This document shows positions 1 through 8,499 of a stretch of DNA of 41,832 nucleotides, one piece after another. The translations under genes and the position numbers were made by a program. The stretch comes from Methylotenera_A sp040387035. GTDB taxonomy: Bacteria; Pseudomonadota; Gammaproteobacteria; Burkholderiales; Methylophilaceae. Location: the NCBI GenBank assembly GCA_040387035.1, contig JAZKEN010000013.1:1-41832 (forward strand). Direction: 5' to 3'. How positions within the stretch are numbered: the first letter of the stretch is position 1; every line of letters starts with the position of its first letter. The notes under the pieces are model-generated. The model searched no databases, had not been told where the DNA came from, and saw nothing but the letters and a program-made list of their open reading frames with translations.

Positions 1-327
1 AGAAGGCGACTCATCTCAAAAGTCCAAACGCTATTGACGAACAAAGACGCTTACTACATTAACAGTGGGCTAGATTTCTGGTTCACTCAGGCAGGGCAAA
101 AAGCCAAAGTGCCAGTGCGCTGGAAACAGTTTTTAATCACTTGGTCTGCCATCTTCCCATTGGTCGTTTGCATCCCATTTGCTTTAATACCGTTATTGAG
201 ATGGCTTAAAGTCCCTGAAAACCACTACATGGATACCTTGTTTTTGACAGGGATAGTGGTGGCATTGATGGTGTACTTGGTGATGCCACGTTATACAAAA
301 CTGCTACGCAACTGGCTTTTTAATTGA
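1..327 (+). CDS. C-terminal part of a COG3224-like (antibiotic biosynthesis monooxygenase superfamily) membrane protein, partial
   Basis: The reading frame is open from the first base of the window to a TAA at 325-327, so this is the end of a gene that begins outside. A TTG at 34 could be read as a start, but the codons before it continue in frame without a stop, so I treat it as internal. The visible ~108 residues contain a 'GLDFWF' stretch, a 'PVRWKQ' stretch and two hydrophobic segments ending in 'RNWLF'. This resembles the membrane tail of COG3224 proteins, which carry an ABM domain followed by two transmembrane helices. The ABM domain itself is not in the window. The function of this family is unknown. 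The family call is from general resemblance only. Confidence 0.55.
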   Translation, partial: RRRLISKVQTLLTNKDAYYINSGLDFWFTQAGQKAKVPVRWKQFLITWSAIFPLVVCIPFALIPLLRWLKVPENHYMDTLFLTGIVVALMVYLVMPRYTKLLRNWLFN

Positions 328-335
328 GCTTGAAT

Positions 336-353
336 ATCGATAGGTCGATTTTT
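336..353 (+). terminator. Weak hairpin with T-tract after the COG3224-like gene
   Basis: ATCGA (336-340), a four-base loop and TCGAT (345-349) form a 5-bp stem followed by T residues. It lies 9 bases after the stop of the first gene. The stem is short, so terminator activity is uncertain. Confidence 0.3.
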
Positions 354-366
354 AAAAGTGCCCAGA

Positions 367-3300
367 CTAAAAATTTTTGGAATGCGCTTTTTCAAATCGG
401 CCAAAGTGCAACATAATCGTAGGCAAAATCAATAGATTCAATATGGTCGAAGTGACCAGGCCGCCAACGATGATGGTGGCCATTGGGCCTTCAATTTCAC
501 GCCCTGGCTGGCCGCTACCTGCTGCCAGTGGTAATAAGCCAAGTGCCGTGACCAATGCGGTCATTAATACCGATGGCAAGCGTTCGGATGCACCGCGAAT
601 ACAGGTTTCCAAGTTCCATTCGCAATGTTCGGTATCCACTAAGTGTTGAAAGTGCGAAACCATCATAATGCTATTGCGCAGTGTAATGCCAAATAGCGTA
701 ACAAAGCCGACTAACGAGCCTAGTGATATCCAGCCACCTGTAAATAATGCGGCTAATACGCCGCCAATCAAGGCGAAAGGCAGGTTGGCAAAGGTAAGCA
801 ATAAATTCCGCAGTCGTCCAAACGCAATATACAGCATCAAGAAAATAGCCACGCCTGCCAATAGGGAATGCACAATCAAATCTTCGCGCGATTTGGCATT
901 TGCTTCCGCTTCGCCAGTAAAGGCCAAGTAATTACCTGCGCCCAAGTTCACATCATTTTTAATGCGTTTTTTGACTTCATCGGTGAAGCTGGTGACATCC
1001 CTGTCTTCTACGTTGGCGGTAACGGTTTGAATCCGTTTTGCACCGGCATGTAAAATTTTAGAGCGGCCATTTTCCTGGCTGATAAAGGCGATATCTTTTA
1101 AATGCAGCAATTTTCCGTCCGGGTTAAATAGCGGAATATTACCGATGTCGCCGATATCATCGCGCGCTTCACTTTCCAGCACCACGCTTAGACCCACCAC
1201 GCGGCTGCCTAAATAGACCTGGCCAATAGGTACGCTTTCAAAAGAAGTGCGAATCGTGTCAAGCACATCGGTTGGCTGCAAACCCCAGCGCGACAAGGCA
1301 TCAGGACGCAAGCGTATCACCGCCTGCGGTGTGCCCGGGGGGGATTGTACCAAGACGTCTGTCGCGCCTTTTATGCCCGATACTAGCCCTGCGATTCTCT
1401 GCGCATCCCGGTCTAGCGCATCCAGGTCAGTGCCATAAATATTGATTACGGTTGAAGCGGCATAGCCTGAAATGGTTTCTTCGATACGTTCCGTTAGAAA
1501 AGTGTTGATGGCAAAATTAACGCCCACAAAACCAATTTCGGCTTTACCGTCTTTATCCAAATCTTCCGCATCGCCAGCCAGCTCTTCACGAATGTCTGCC
1601 AAGATACGATTTTGCTCTTCACCTGACAAAGTGCCGATTTCGATTTCAAATTCGCTATAGTGTGTGCCAAAGGTATCAGCGCCATTTTGCGCGCGCCCCA
1701 CCCATTGCGTCACCGATTTAACACCTTTGATATCGCCGATCACTTTGGCGACTTGCTTGCCCAGGCGCAGCGACTCTGTTTCAGATGTGCCAGGCACCGC
1801 TGTCATGTGCATAATAAAATGACCTTCATGCAGTGCCGGAATAAATTGGTTTTTGAACAAAGGCAAAATGCCTAAGCCGATGGCAATAAAGAGAAAACTC
1901 AGCGACAAAATCAGTTTGTATTGCTTTTCAATTTTATACAGCAGGTTAATGTAACTGCGTTTAACCCACTTAATCATGGGTGAATCTTCGCTGGATAATT
2001 CGGCATGGCCTAACATTAAGTAGCATAGGGCAGGAGTTAGTGTGAGCGCGACAACGAGTGAGGCAATAATCGCCGCAATGTAGGCAAAGCCCAATGGCGC
2101 GAATAATTTGCCTGCCACGCCGCTTAAGGTAAGCAAGGGCATGAATACCAGCGCCACAATAATAGTGGCGTATACAACCGAGCTACGCACTTCCATTGAG
2201 GCGTTATAAACCACTTGGTAAACAGGTGTTGGCTGCGCTAACAATCGGTTCTCACGCAGGCGCCTGAAAATATTTTCCGTATCAATAATGGCGTCATCCA
2301 CCACCTCACCCAAGGCAATGGCCAGGCCGCCTAATACCATGATATTGAGCCCGATATCAAAATAGCGCATGACTACAATCGCTGTGAGCAATGACAGCGG
2401 AATGGCAGTCGCGGAAATAAATGCGGTGCGCACGTTAAACAAAAACAAAAACAGAATCGTGATAACCAAAATAGAGCCGATTAAAATATCGGTACGCACG
2501 CCTTTAATGGCGGTTTCAATAAAGTTGGCGGGCCTGAATAAGCCTTCATGCAAGGTGACTTGCTCTGCGGCTAGTGTCGGTTTCAGCTCTTGAATCGCCG
2601 CTTCAATGGCAAGCGTTACCGCATGCGTATTGGCGCCGAGTTGGCCTTGCACCGAAAGATAAATACCGGTTTCTTGATTGATGGCTGCGGCGCTGATCGA
2701 TGGCGCAGCGCCTTCTACTACTCGCCCGATATCGCCTAAGCGAATGCTGTGGCCATTTTTATGCAACAAGGTGGCTTTGGCTAGGGTGGCGGCTGTAGTG
2801 GCTTGGCCTTCGGTGTTGACAATAATGCGTTGATTGCTGTTTTGAATATAGCCCGCACCACTGACGCCAGTGGCTTTTTGGGTGGCGATTAGAACGTCAC
2901 TCATATTCAGCTGGTAGCGCACCAGCTTGGCGGGGTCTACTTGCACCTGGAATTGGCGCACTTCACCACCGAATACATTCACATCGGCTACACCGGGAAT
3001 CGCCAGCAAATGTGGCGTAATAGTCCAATCGACAATGGTACGTAATTCCATCAGGCTACGCTTTTTGGATGTGACACCAAAACCCAGGACCGTACTGGCA
3101 GACGAGGTGAGCGGCGTAATATTAGGCGTAATGCCTTTAGGGATTTGGTTGGTAAGCGTGCTTAATCGCTCTGCCACTACCTGGCGATTTCGGTAGATAT
3201 CAGTGGACCCTGTACCAGAGTCTTCATCAAAAATAACCGTCACAATCGATAAGCCGGGTATGGATTGTGAGCGCATATCAGCGACACCGACGGTGCCGGC

Positions 3301-3519
3301 AATACTGGTTTCGATTGGCTGCGTGACTAGGGTTTCAACCAATTCTGCCGATAAACCTGGCGACTCGGTTTGGATGATGATTTGTGTGGGTGAAAACTCA
3401 GGAAAAACGTCCAGGTTCGCGCGAGTCAGGCTATACAGCCCGTAAAAAACCAATAGCGTCGCAAGGCCGATAATAACGCCGGAAAAGCGGATAGAGAAGC
3501 GAACGATTGCCGACATCAT
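367..3519 (-). CDS. Heavy-metal-type RND efflux pump, CzcA/CusA class
   Basis: A 1050-aa inner-membrane proton-driven pump, the usual length for the HME-RND family. It has an N-terminal transmembrane helix, a long periplasmic region starting 'NLDVFPEFSP', a mid-protein transmembrane bundle and a second repeat ending in a hydrophobic C-terminus. The fourth transmembrane segment reads 'ALGEVVDDAIIDTENIF'. It keeps the acidic residues and the final EN that characterise this family, but it matches neither the DFG-DGA-VEN form of CzcA nor the CusA form, so the metal cannot be assigned. The start is one of two adjacent ATG codons, and no strong ribosome site is visible before it. It is the last gene of a minus-strand operon after the TolC-like and adaptor genes, 101 bases downstream of the adaptor. 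The family is certain; the substrate is unknown. Confidence 0.93.
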   Translation of the reverse strand: MMSAIVRFSIRFSGVIIGLATLLVFYGLYSLTRANLDVFPEFSPTQIIIQTESPGLSAELVETLVTQPIETSIAGTVGVADMRSQSIPGLSIVTVIFDEDSGTGSTDIYRNRQVVAERLSTLTNQIPKGITPNITPLTSSASTVLGFGVTSKKRSLMELRTIVDWTITPHLLAIPGVADVNVFGGEVRQFQVQVDPAKLVRYQLNMSDVLIATQKATGVSGAGYIQNSNQRIIVNTEGQATTAATLAKATLLHKNGHSIRLGDIGRVVEGAAPSISAAAINQETGIYLSVQGQLGANTHAVTLAIEAAIQELKPTLAAEQVTLHEGLFRPANFIETAIKGVRTDILIGSILVITILFLFLFNVRTAFISATAIPLSLLTAIVVMRYFDIGLNIMVLGGLAIALGEVVDDAIIDTENIFRRLRENRLLAQPTPVYQVVYNASMEVRSSVVYATIIVALVFMPLLTLSGVAGKLFAPLGFAYIAAIIASLVVALTLTPALCYLMLGHAELSSEDSPMIKWVKRSYINLLYKIEKQYKLILSLSFLFIAIGLGILPLFKNQFIPALHEGHFIMHMTAVPGTSETESLRLGKQVAKVIGDIKGVKSVTQWVGRAQNGADTFGTHYSEFEIEIGTLSGEEQNRILADIREELAGDAEDLDKDGKAEIGFVGVNFAINTFLTERIEETISGYAASTVINIYGTDLDALDRDAQRIAGLVSGIKGATDVLVQSPPGTPQAVIRLRPDALSRWGLQPTDVLDTIRTSFESVPIGQVYLGSRVVGLSVVLESEARDDIGDIGNIPLFNPDGKLLHLKDIAFISQENGRSKILHAGAKRIQTVTANVEDRDVTSFTDEVKKRIKNDVNLGAGNYLAFTGEAEANAKSREDLIVHSLLAGVAIFLMLYIAFGRLRNLLLTFANLPFALIGGVLAALFTGGWISLGSLVGFVTLFGITLRNSIMMVSHFQHLVDTEHCEWNLETCIRGASERLPSVLMTALVTALGLLPLAAGSGQPGREIEGPMATIIVGGLVTSTILNLLILPTIMLHFGRFEKAHSKNF

Positions 3520-3556
3520 GCCGATTTGACTTTCATAGAGGCCCAGTCCTCATCTT

Positions 3557-3591
3557 GGCTAAGGCCGCTTCGCTTAACCTAAAGCTTAGCC
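3557..3591. repeat. Inverted repeat in the adaptor-pump intergenic space
   Basis: GGCTAAG (3557-3563) and CTTAGCC (3585-3591) are perfect inverted copies separated by 21 bases. They lie in the 101-base space between the adaptor and pump genes. No T-tract follows on the transcribed strand. It could be an mRNA hairpin that adjusts pump expression relative to the adaptor, but it may have no function. Confidence 0.4.
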
Positions 3592-3620
3592 TGTGCTGAA
3601 ACTCGAATTGATATTTCATA

Positions 3621-4715
3621 TCAATCCTCGTTTTCATTTTTAATCAAGTACTTAAATTCTTCAGAAAGTAATAGCTGCGCACCACTGGTCACGACTTCAC
3701 TATTGGCCTCTATGCCCTGATTAAACCAGCCAGCGTCGATCTCGGTATCAGTCGAAATCGGTTTTCGCACAAAGTCATTAGCGGCATTCTTGGTATCAGC
3801 TTGTTTGCCGCTGGCATTTTTAAAATAAGCCCAAGGTTTGCCTGCATACCAAACAACCGCGTTGCTAGGGATAATGACGCCCTTGGCTTCATCGCCAGAA
3901 GCGGGGTCTAGCTCTACATTCACGCGCATGCCAATGCGTAAAAGATTGGCTGGCGCGCTATAGTAAAAAGTATTACCAAAACCGTTGCTGTCACTGGTTG
4001 TAGCCGGCGATACGTATACGGCGGTAATGGGTTTGGATGATTCCGTGAGTGGGGAGATTTTGATAGTGGAATTTTTAAGAGGGGATGCTGCATTGAGCGG
4101 CAAGCTGATTTGTACCAGCACATTGTTTTTGTTTAATAAACCGGCCAGGTGCTTTGCTAAATTATCGCTAAATGCAATTTTTGCTAATTCCTTGCCCCAT
4201 TGCAATTCAACGGTCGTTTGCAAATTCTTTAATTGCAACTCGGCCGCATGAATATTGTTTTTATCACTATTCACGGCAGCAAGCGACTCTTGCACGGCTA
4301 AGTCCGAAACGTTTTTATCATCGTCGTTTAGCGTTTTAAGGCGTTGGTATTGCTGAATTTTTTGGCTGCTTCCAGCACGTGCCAGCTGGATATTCGATTG
4401 CAACTGTATGTATTGCGCCTTCGCTTCAATCAGCCGGTCAATCGATACCACATGGCCAAAGCTTTTAACCTCACCCTGAAAAGTTGTACTGGCCACTTTT
4501 GCCGTTTGTATGCCGCTATTGCGCTGGGTGGCTAGTGGTAAAGTGACCACATTGATGCCTTGTACCTCTGCCACCCGGCTTGGGCTTTCAATTTCTTCCT
4601 CTTGCTCTGCCTGGTAAGCCTCATATTCATCTTGACCATAAAAAACCAGTACCCAGAATAAGGTCACAATCAGGAGTGCTTGAAGTACCACAATAATCGT
4701 ATATTTTTTATTCAT
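3621..4715 (-). CDS. RND efflux periplasmic adaptor (membrane fusion protein, HlyD/CusB class)
   Basis: A 364-aa protein with one N-terminal hydrophobic segment (about residues 5-26) that anchors it in the inner membrane, then a periplasmic body. It has a glutamine/alanine-rich helical hairpin region (about 90-165) and a beta-rich C-terminal half with 'IGMRVNVEL' and 'VIIPSNAVVW', as in RND adaptors. It should bridge the pump and the outer-membrane channel. I see no His-rich or Met-rich metal-binding extension. Its ATG overlaps the stop of the upstream TolC-like gene in an ATGA, which implies translational coupling. The pump gene follows on the same strand. The family call is strong; the specific member is not assigned. 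Confidence 0.87.
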   Translation of the reverse strand: MNKKYTIIVVLQALLIVTLFWVLVFYGQDEYEAYQAEQEEEIESPSRVAEVQGINVVTLPLATQRNSGIQTAKVASTTFQGEVKSFGHVVSIDRLIEAKAQYIQLQSNIQLARAGSSQKIQQYQRLKTLNDDDKNVSDLAVQESLAAVNSDKNNIHAAELQLKNLQTTVELQWGKELAKIAFSDNLAKHLAGLLNKNNVLVQISLPLNAASPLKNSTIKISPLTESSKPITAVYVSPATTSDSNGFGNTFYYSAPANLLRIGMRVNVELDPASGDEAKGVIIPSNAVVWYAGKPWAYFKNASGKQADTKNAANDFVRKPISTDTEIDAGWFNQGIEANSEVVTSGAQLLLSEEFKYLIKNENED

Positions 4716-6148
4716 GGGTTTAGCTCTGCGTATTGGCTGTATGGGGTCGCTCCATCAAATAATGGGCGTTGCATTAAGTCTTCTAAATAGATGGCGGCTT
4801 TAAGGCAATTAAACTGCAATCGCAACAATTGTTGTTCGGTCAGCAAATAAGACAGCCTGTTTTGCGTTAATGTTAAGCGGTCTGTTAACCCGGCATTCAA
4901 TTGTTTCTGTAAGCTTTGTTGTTGTTTAAGCTGTGCTGCAAGCAATGCCTGCGTTTGCCGCATTTGCTGCAAGCTGGATTGGTAGCTGGCATAAGCGCTA
5001 TTCAAGTCAGCGATGATACTGGTTTGCAACGCCTCGAATTGCACCCCTTCAATTTCGCGTAAATTACTTGCTTCTGCAATCAATGTTTGATTTTTATTCA
5101 ACAGGTTGAGCAGGCTGCTAAAGCCTAGTGACCAGACTTTATCGCCAAATTCGAATATATAGCCAGGTGTTAATGCAATGTCGGGTGTTTGTTTAGCCAC
5201 TTCTAGCTTGATTTTAGCTTCTGCCGCCGCATATTTAGCCAGGCTACGCCTAATATCCAGGCGGTTGAGCAAGGCATTCTCTTGCAACAGCGCAATCTGG
5301 TTCGGTGAGGTGAGAAGGCTGGATTGCAGCCTTAGAAGATGATCCACTTCAATCGGTTTAAGGGCGATAGCGGTTTTTTGGTCAATATTGATGCCGATAT
5401 CCGCCGCCAGCGCTGCCTTGATCTCGGCTTGTTGTGTTAGCAATGCCTGTTGTGCGATTTGGGTTTTTTGCTGCAATAATCTGGCGTCACTTAAAAGGTT
5501 GTTCGCAACCAAGCCAGAAGCCACACGCTTTTCCAGCATATTCACAATATCGCTATGCGTGCTTAATTCAATGGCCAACGCTTGCTGAAGGGCGATACTC
5601 TCATGGTAGGCCATTAAGTCTTTGGCAATTTGGCTACGCAGCTGCCAAGCGGTTTCCGCCACAGTCAGTTGCGCGGCATCGCGCAGACGCTCAGCTTCTT
5701 CTACGCGGATTTCACGCTTATTATTAGTAACGATTGGTATTTCAACATCTAAACCATACGACCACGGATTAATATCGCCATTCGCGCGATTGCTTCGCGC
5801 GGTGCTTGCGTTGATTACAGGGTTTTGCCGCTGCTTGGCGGTGGCGATTGAGGTATTAGCCAGCGCCAATTGCGCTTTTGCCACGTCTAGCTTGGGGTTA
5901 AAGTAAAGCGCTGCGTGCGTTAACTCGTCTAAACCCCATTGCCGAATAGGCCAATCGGAAACAGCATGGCCCTGCTTGATCAGATAGGCTTTAAACGCCT
6001 CATCCGACAGGTTTTTGTTAAGGATTTTAGTGCTGACTTGCTTTGCATCTAATGGTTTTGCTGTGTATTTCTCTTTAGCGCAACCGGCTGTCAGTCCACA
6101 AAAAATGAGCAGCACGCTGATGAGCTGTATTTTTTGCGGGATTTTCAT
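4712..6148 (-). CDS. TolC-family outer-membrane efflux lipoprotein
   Basis: A 478-aa protein from the chosen start. It is the outer-membrane channel of a tripartite efflux pump. I chose the ATG at 6148 because it puts a lipoprotein signal at the very N-terminus: a Lys-containing start, a hydrophobic run and the lipobox LTAGC with Cys23. An in-frame ATG 20 codons upstream (6208) would bury that signal. Neither start has a clear ribosome site. The body is rich in Ala, Gln and Leu with repeated coiled-coil helices, as in TolC/CusC proteins, and contains the 'LNRLDIRRSLAKYAAAEA' region typical of the family. Its stop overlaps the start of the adaptor gene. Confidence 0.87.
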   Translation of the reverse strand: MKIPQKIQLISVLLIFCGLTAGCAKEKYTAKPLDAKQVSTKILNKNLSDEAFKAYLIKQGHAVSDWPIRQWGLDELTHAALYFNPKLDVAKAQLALANTSIATAKQRQNPVINASTARSNRANGDINPWSYGLDVEIPIVTNNKREIRVEEAERLRDAAQLTVAETAWQLRSQIAKDLMAYHESIALQQALAIELSTHSDIVNMLEKRVASGLVANNLLSDARLLQQKTQIAQQALLTQQAEIKAALAADIGINIDQKTAIALKPIEVDHLLRLQSSLLTSPNQIALLQENALLNRLDIRRSLAKYAAAEAKIKLEVAKQTPDIALTPGYIFEFGDKVWSLGFSSLLNLLNKNQTLIAEASNLREIEGVQFEALQTSIIADLNSAYASYQSSLQQMRQTQALLAAQLKQQQSLQKQLNAGLTDRLTLTQNRLSYLLTEQQLLRLQFNCLKAAIYLEDLMQRPLFDGATPYSQYAELNP

Positions 6149-6227
6149 ATAAAAAGGAATGTGGAATAAGCGGTTACAAGTATGGATAAATGCATCAACG
6201 GATAGCATTAATTTAAAGCATTAAACT

Positions 6228-6476
6228 TTATGCATCAATAGTTGCATGCACTGCGCCAAGTGCGTCTTGCAAAGTTTCTTCTGATAATTTGTTGATCGTT
6301 GTTGCCAGTAAATCAGCCGCTTCTACGGTACGAATCGGCAAATCATGGGTATTTAGCTCTGCAATTAAGCCAGTGGCAGCGCCGGCAATGATTAAAAGTG
6401 TTTCACGCTCTTTCATCAAGAGTTCTAATTCGGCGCGCAGCATATTGTTTTCAGCGGTGTATGACGAGTTTTGCAT
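6228..6476 (-). CDS. Small hypothetical protein (82 aa) upstream of the efflux operon
   Basis: I do not recognise this protein. It has no Cys and only one His. It begins with a polar stretch and a Glu/Leu-rich segment (about residues 9-27), then a short Ala/Gly/Ile patch, then a second helix ending 'LGAVHATIDA'. The pattern suggests a small soluble helical protein, possibly coiled-coil, with no signal peptide. It lies on the same strand as the efflux operon, 79 bases before the chosen start of the TolC-like gene, so it may be the first gene of that transcript. The start ATG at 6476 is the only good one; no strong ribosome site is visible. Confidence 0.55.
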   Translation of the reverse strand: MQNSSYTAENNMLRAELELLMKERETLLIIAGAATGLIAELNTHDLPIRTVEAADLLATTINKLSEETLQDALGAVHATIDA

Positions 6477-6585
6477 AAATCTGACTTTCTTCTAAATTAG
6501 CTTACATCTTGCAATTTGTCAGGCTTGCTTGTCAATCAACTTATGCGCATTGCGATAATATTTGTCATATAACAGTGACTTTCTC

Positions 6586-6615
6586 TTATCAAACTAGGTT
6601 AAATTGAGATACAAT
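6586..6615 (+). promoter_or_regulatory. Possible sigma-70 promoter for tRNA-Leu
   Basis: TTATCA (6586-6591) and TACAAT (6610-6615) are separated by 18 bases and lie about 50 bases before the mature tRNA. The -10 box is close to consensus, while the -35 box matches four of six positions. Confidence 0.4.
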
Positions 6616-6665
6616 ACGCATCTTGTTGATTTGGCACTGTCCAAAACAACAATTAGGAATCACCT

Positions 6666-6750
6666 GCGAGAGTGGCGGAATTGGTAGACGCACTGGATTT
6701 AGGTTCCAGCGCTGTAAGGCGTGAGAGTTCGAGTCTCTCCTTTCGCACCA
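6666..6750 (+). tRNA. tRNA-Leu (anticodon UAG)
   Basis: The 85-base sequence folds as a class II tRNA. The acceptor stem GCGAGAG (6666-6672) pairs with CTTTCGC with one G-T pair, followed by A and an encoded CCA (6748-6750). The D-arm contains the AATTGGTAGACGC stretch typical of tRNA-Leu. The anticodon stem CTGGA/TCCAG encloses loop TTTAGGT with anticodon TAG at 6700-6702, which reads CUN leucine codons, chiefly CUA. A long variable arm follows (about 6710-6724). The T-arm is GAGAG-TTCGAGT-CTCTC. Confidence 0.97.
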
Positions 6751-6963
6751 AATAAGTTTTAAATCCCCTTTGAATACCGTATACATCTGCTTTTTTATAA
6801 GCGATGTATGCGTGTGTTTAATGTCTTTATAAATAGCGCGCATTACCAATCGCTTAATCTGATTACTTTTTAATTGGATTGCTTAAGCTATGATTAAATG
6901 TACGTTATTATGCAAACCTAACCGGTTCATATAATAACAACCTTAACCTGATTGATACGCGCT

Positions 6964-8103
6964 ATGTCACGCCCAGCTATCGCTCATATTCGCTTAGATG
7001 CATTTAGGCATAATTATCGTGTTGCTAAACAACAGCAGGGCGGTTACGCCTTAGCCGTTATTAAGGCCAATGCCTATGGCCATGGCGCCATCCAATGCGC
7101 AAAAGCTATTGCCCATGAAGCTGACGGATTTGCAGTCGCCTGCCTGGAAGAGGCGCTAGAGCTACGCCAGGCGGGCATTCAAAATCCCATTCTATTATTA
7201 GAAGGTTTTTTTGAAATGGCTGAGTTGGCAGAAATTGTGGCTAACGATTTATGGCTGGTGCTGCATGCGCAATGGCAAGTCAATCAACTGCTGGCAAGCA
7301 AGCTGGCTAAGCCTTTGCAAATCTGGCTAAAGCTGGATTCAGGCATGCACAGGGTTGGTTTATCACCAGAGCTGTATATCAGCGCATTTGAGCGGCTTAA
7401 CCAGCATGTGAATGTGTCAAAAGTTGTGCATATGACCCATTTTGCCAATGCCGATAATTTAAACTCTACCCACACTTTGCAACAGCTGGCTTTGTTTCAG
7501 CAAACCACACAGGCGGCAGTAAACGGTAGCGTGGTAGATGTCAGCCTGGCCAATTCAGCCGCTGTGCTTGGCTGGCCGCAAGCCTTCGCCCAGCCCCAGC
7601 AAAAACACTGGTCACGGCCGGGTATTATGTTGTATGGCGCGCATCCTATCGATATACATTCATACAATCAAACTTTATTGCCTGTGATGCAATTAAGCTC
7701 TCAAATCATTTCGGTGCACAGCATCCACAAAGGTGAATCGATCGGCTATGGCAGTATCTTTACCGCCGCGCGCGATACACTGGTTGGCGTAGTCGCTTGC
7801 GGTTATGCCGATGGCTACCCAAGGTCTGCCATTGGTGCGCCTGTGGCAGTTAACGGGCAAATCACGCAAGTCATCGGCCGCGTTTCCATGGATATGCTAA
7901 TGGTGGATTTAACGGATATCAGCTCTGCCCATGTAGGCGCTGCTGTTGAGCTTTGGGGTGATCAAGTGTTGGCGAATACTGTCGCCAGCGCGGCTGGAAC
8001 CATCGCGTATGAATTGTTTTGTAACGTTAAACGAGTACAATTTCATTATTCCGATATGGACCAGTCAGGCATAGATTTGTCCGTTAACGACTCAATGACT
8101 TAA
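6964..8103 (+). CDS. alr: Alanine racemase
   Basis: A 379-aa PLP enzyme that interconverts L- and D-alanine for peptidoglycan synthesis in the cytoplasm. The PLP lysine is Lys34 in 'AVIKANAYGHG', and the second catalytic residue is the Tyr at about 262 in 'IGYGSIF'. The C-terminal beta domain contains 'GYADGYPRSA' and 'GRVSMDMLMVDLTD'. The frame also opens at a TTG at 6952, but the ATG at 6964 gives the standard N-terminus 'MSRPAIAHIRLDAFRHN'. ridA follows after 21 bases, so the two probably share a transcript. Whether this is the biosynthetic (alr) or catabolic (dadX) form cannot be told from sequence alone. No D-amino acid dehydrogenase is nearby, which favours alr. Confidence 0.94.
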   Translation: MSRPAIAHIRLDAFRHNYRVAKQQQGGYALAVIKANAYGHGAIQCAKAIAHEADGFAVACLEEALELRQAGIQNPILLLEGFFEMAELAEIVANDLWLVLHAQWQVNQLLASKLAKPLQIWLKLDSGMHRVGLSPELYISAFERLNQHVNVSKVVHMTHFANADNLNSTHTLQQLALFQQTTQAAVNGSVVDVSLANSAAVLGWPQAFAQPQQKHWSRPGIMLYGAHPIDIHSYNQTLLPVMQLSSQIISVHSIHKGESIGYGSIFTAARDTLVGVVACGYADGYPRSAIGAPVAVNGQITQVIGRVSMDMLMVDLTDISSAHVGAAVELWGDQVLANTVASAAGTIAYELFCNVKRVQFHYSDMDQSGIDLSVNDSMT

Positions 8104-8124
8104 ATTTTTAAAAAGGTGTTTTAA

Positions 8125-8499
8125 ATGCAAGTGATTCAAACTCCACACGCGCCAGCCGCTATCGGCCCTTATTCACAAGCCATGGTTGTAGGCGATCTAC
8201 TGTTTACTTCTGGTCAAATCGCGTTGCGTCCGGATGGCACGCTGAACAATGGCGATATCGTGGTGCAAACGACACAAGTGCTGGCTAATCTAAAAGCAGT
8301 CATCGAAGCGGCGGGTGCAGGTTTAAACAAAGTGGTTAAAACCACCGTGTTTTTAAAAAACCTCGACGACTTTGTTGAGATGAACCGTATCTATGGCGAA
8401 ACATTCGGTACTCACACACCGGCGCGCTCAACCGTACAAGTCGCTAAATTACCGCGCGATGTATTGGTAGAGATCGAAGCCATCGTTTCCTTGGCTTAA
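8125..8499 (+). CDS. ridA: RidA family reactive enamine/imine deaminase
   Basis: A 124-aa protein of the RidA/YjgF/UK114 family, full length. It hydrolyses reactive 2-aminoacrylate and related imines formed by PLP enzymes. Conserved pieces are 'AIGPYSQAM' near the N-terminus, 'SGQI', and the active-site Arg101 in 'PARSTVQV' followed by 'VEIEAI' at the C-terminus. A ribosome site AAAAGG precedes the ATG. It is directly downstream of alr. Its stop codon overlaps the stop of the convergent DUF3501 gene (TTAA at 8496-8499). The family assignment is firm; the physiological substrate is inferred from the family. Confidence 0.93.
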   Translation: MQVIQTPHAPAAIGPYSQAMVVGDLLFTSGQIALRPDGTLNNGDIVVQTTQVLANLKAVIEAAGAGLNKVVKTTVFLKNLDDFVEMNRIYGETFGTHTPARSTVQVAKLPRDVLVEIEAIVSLA

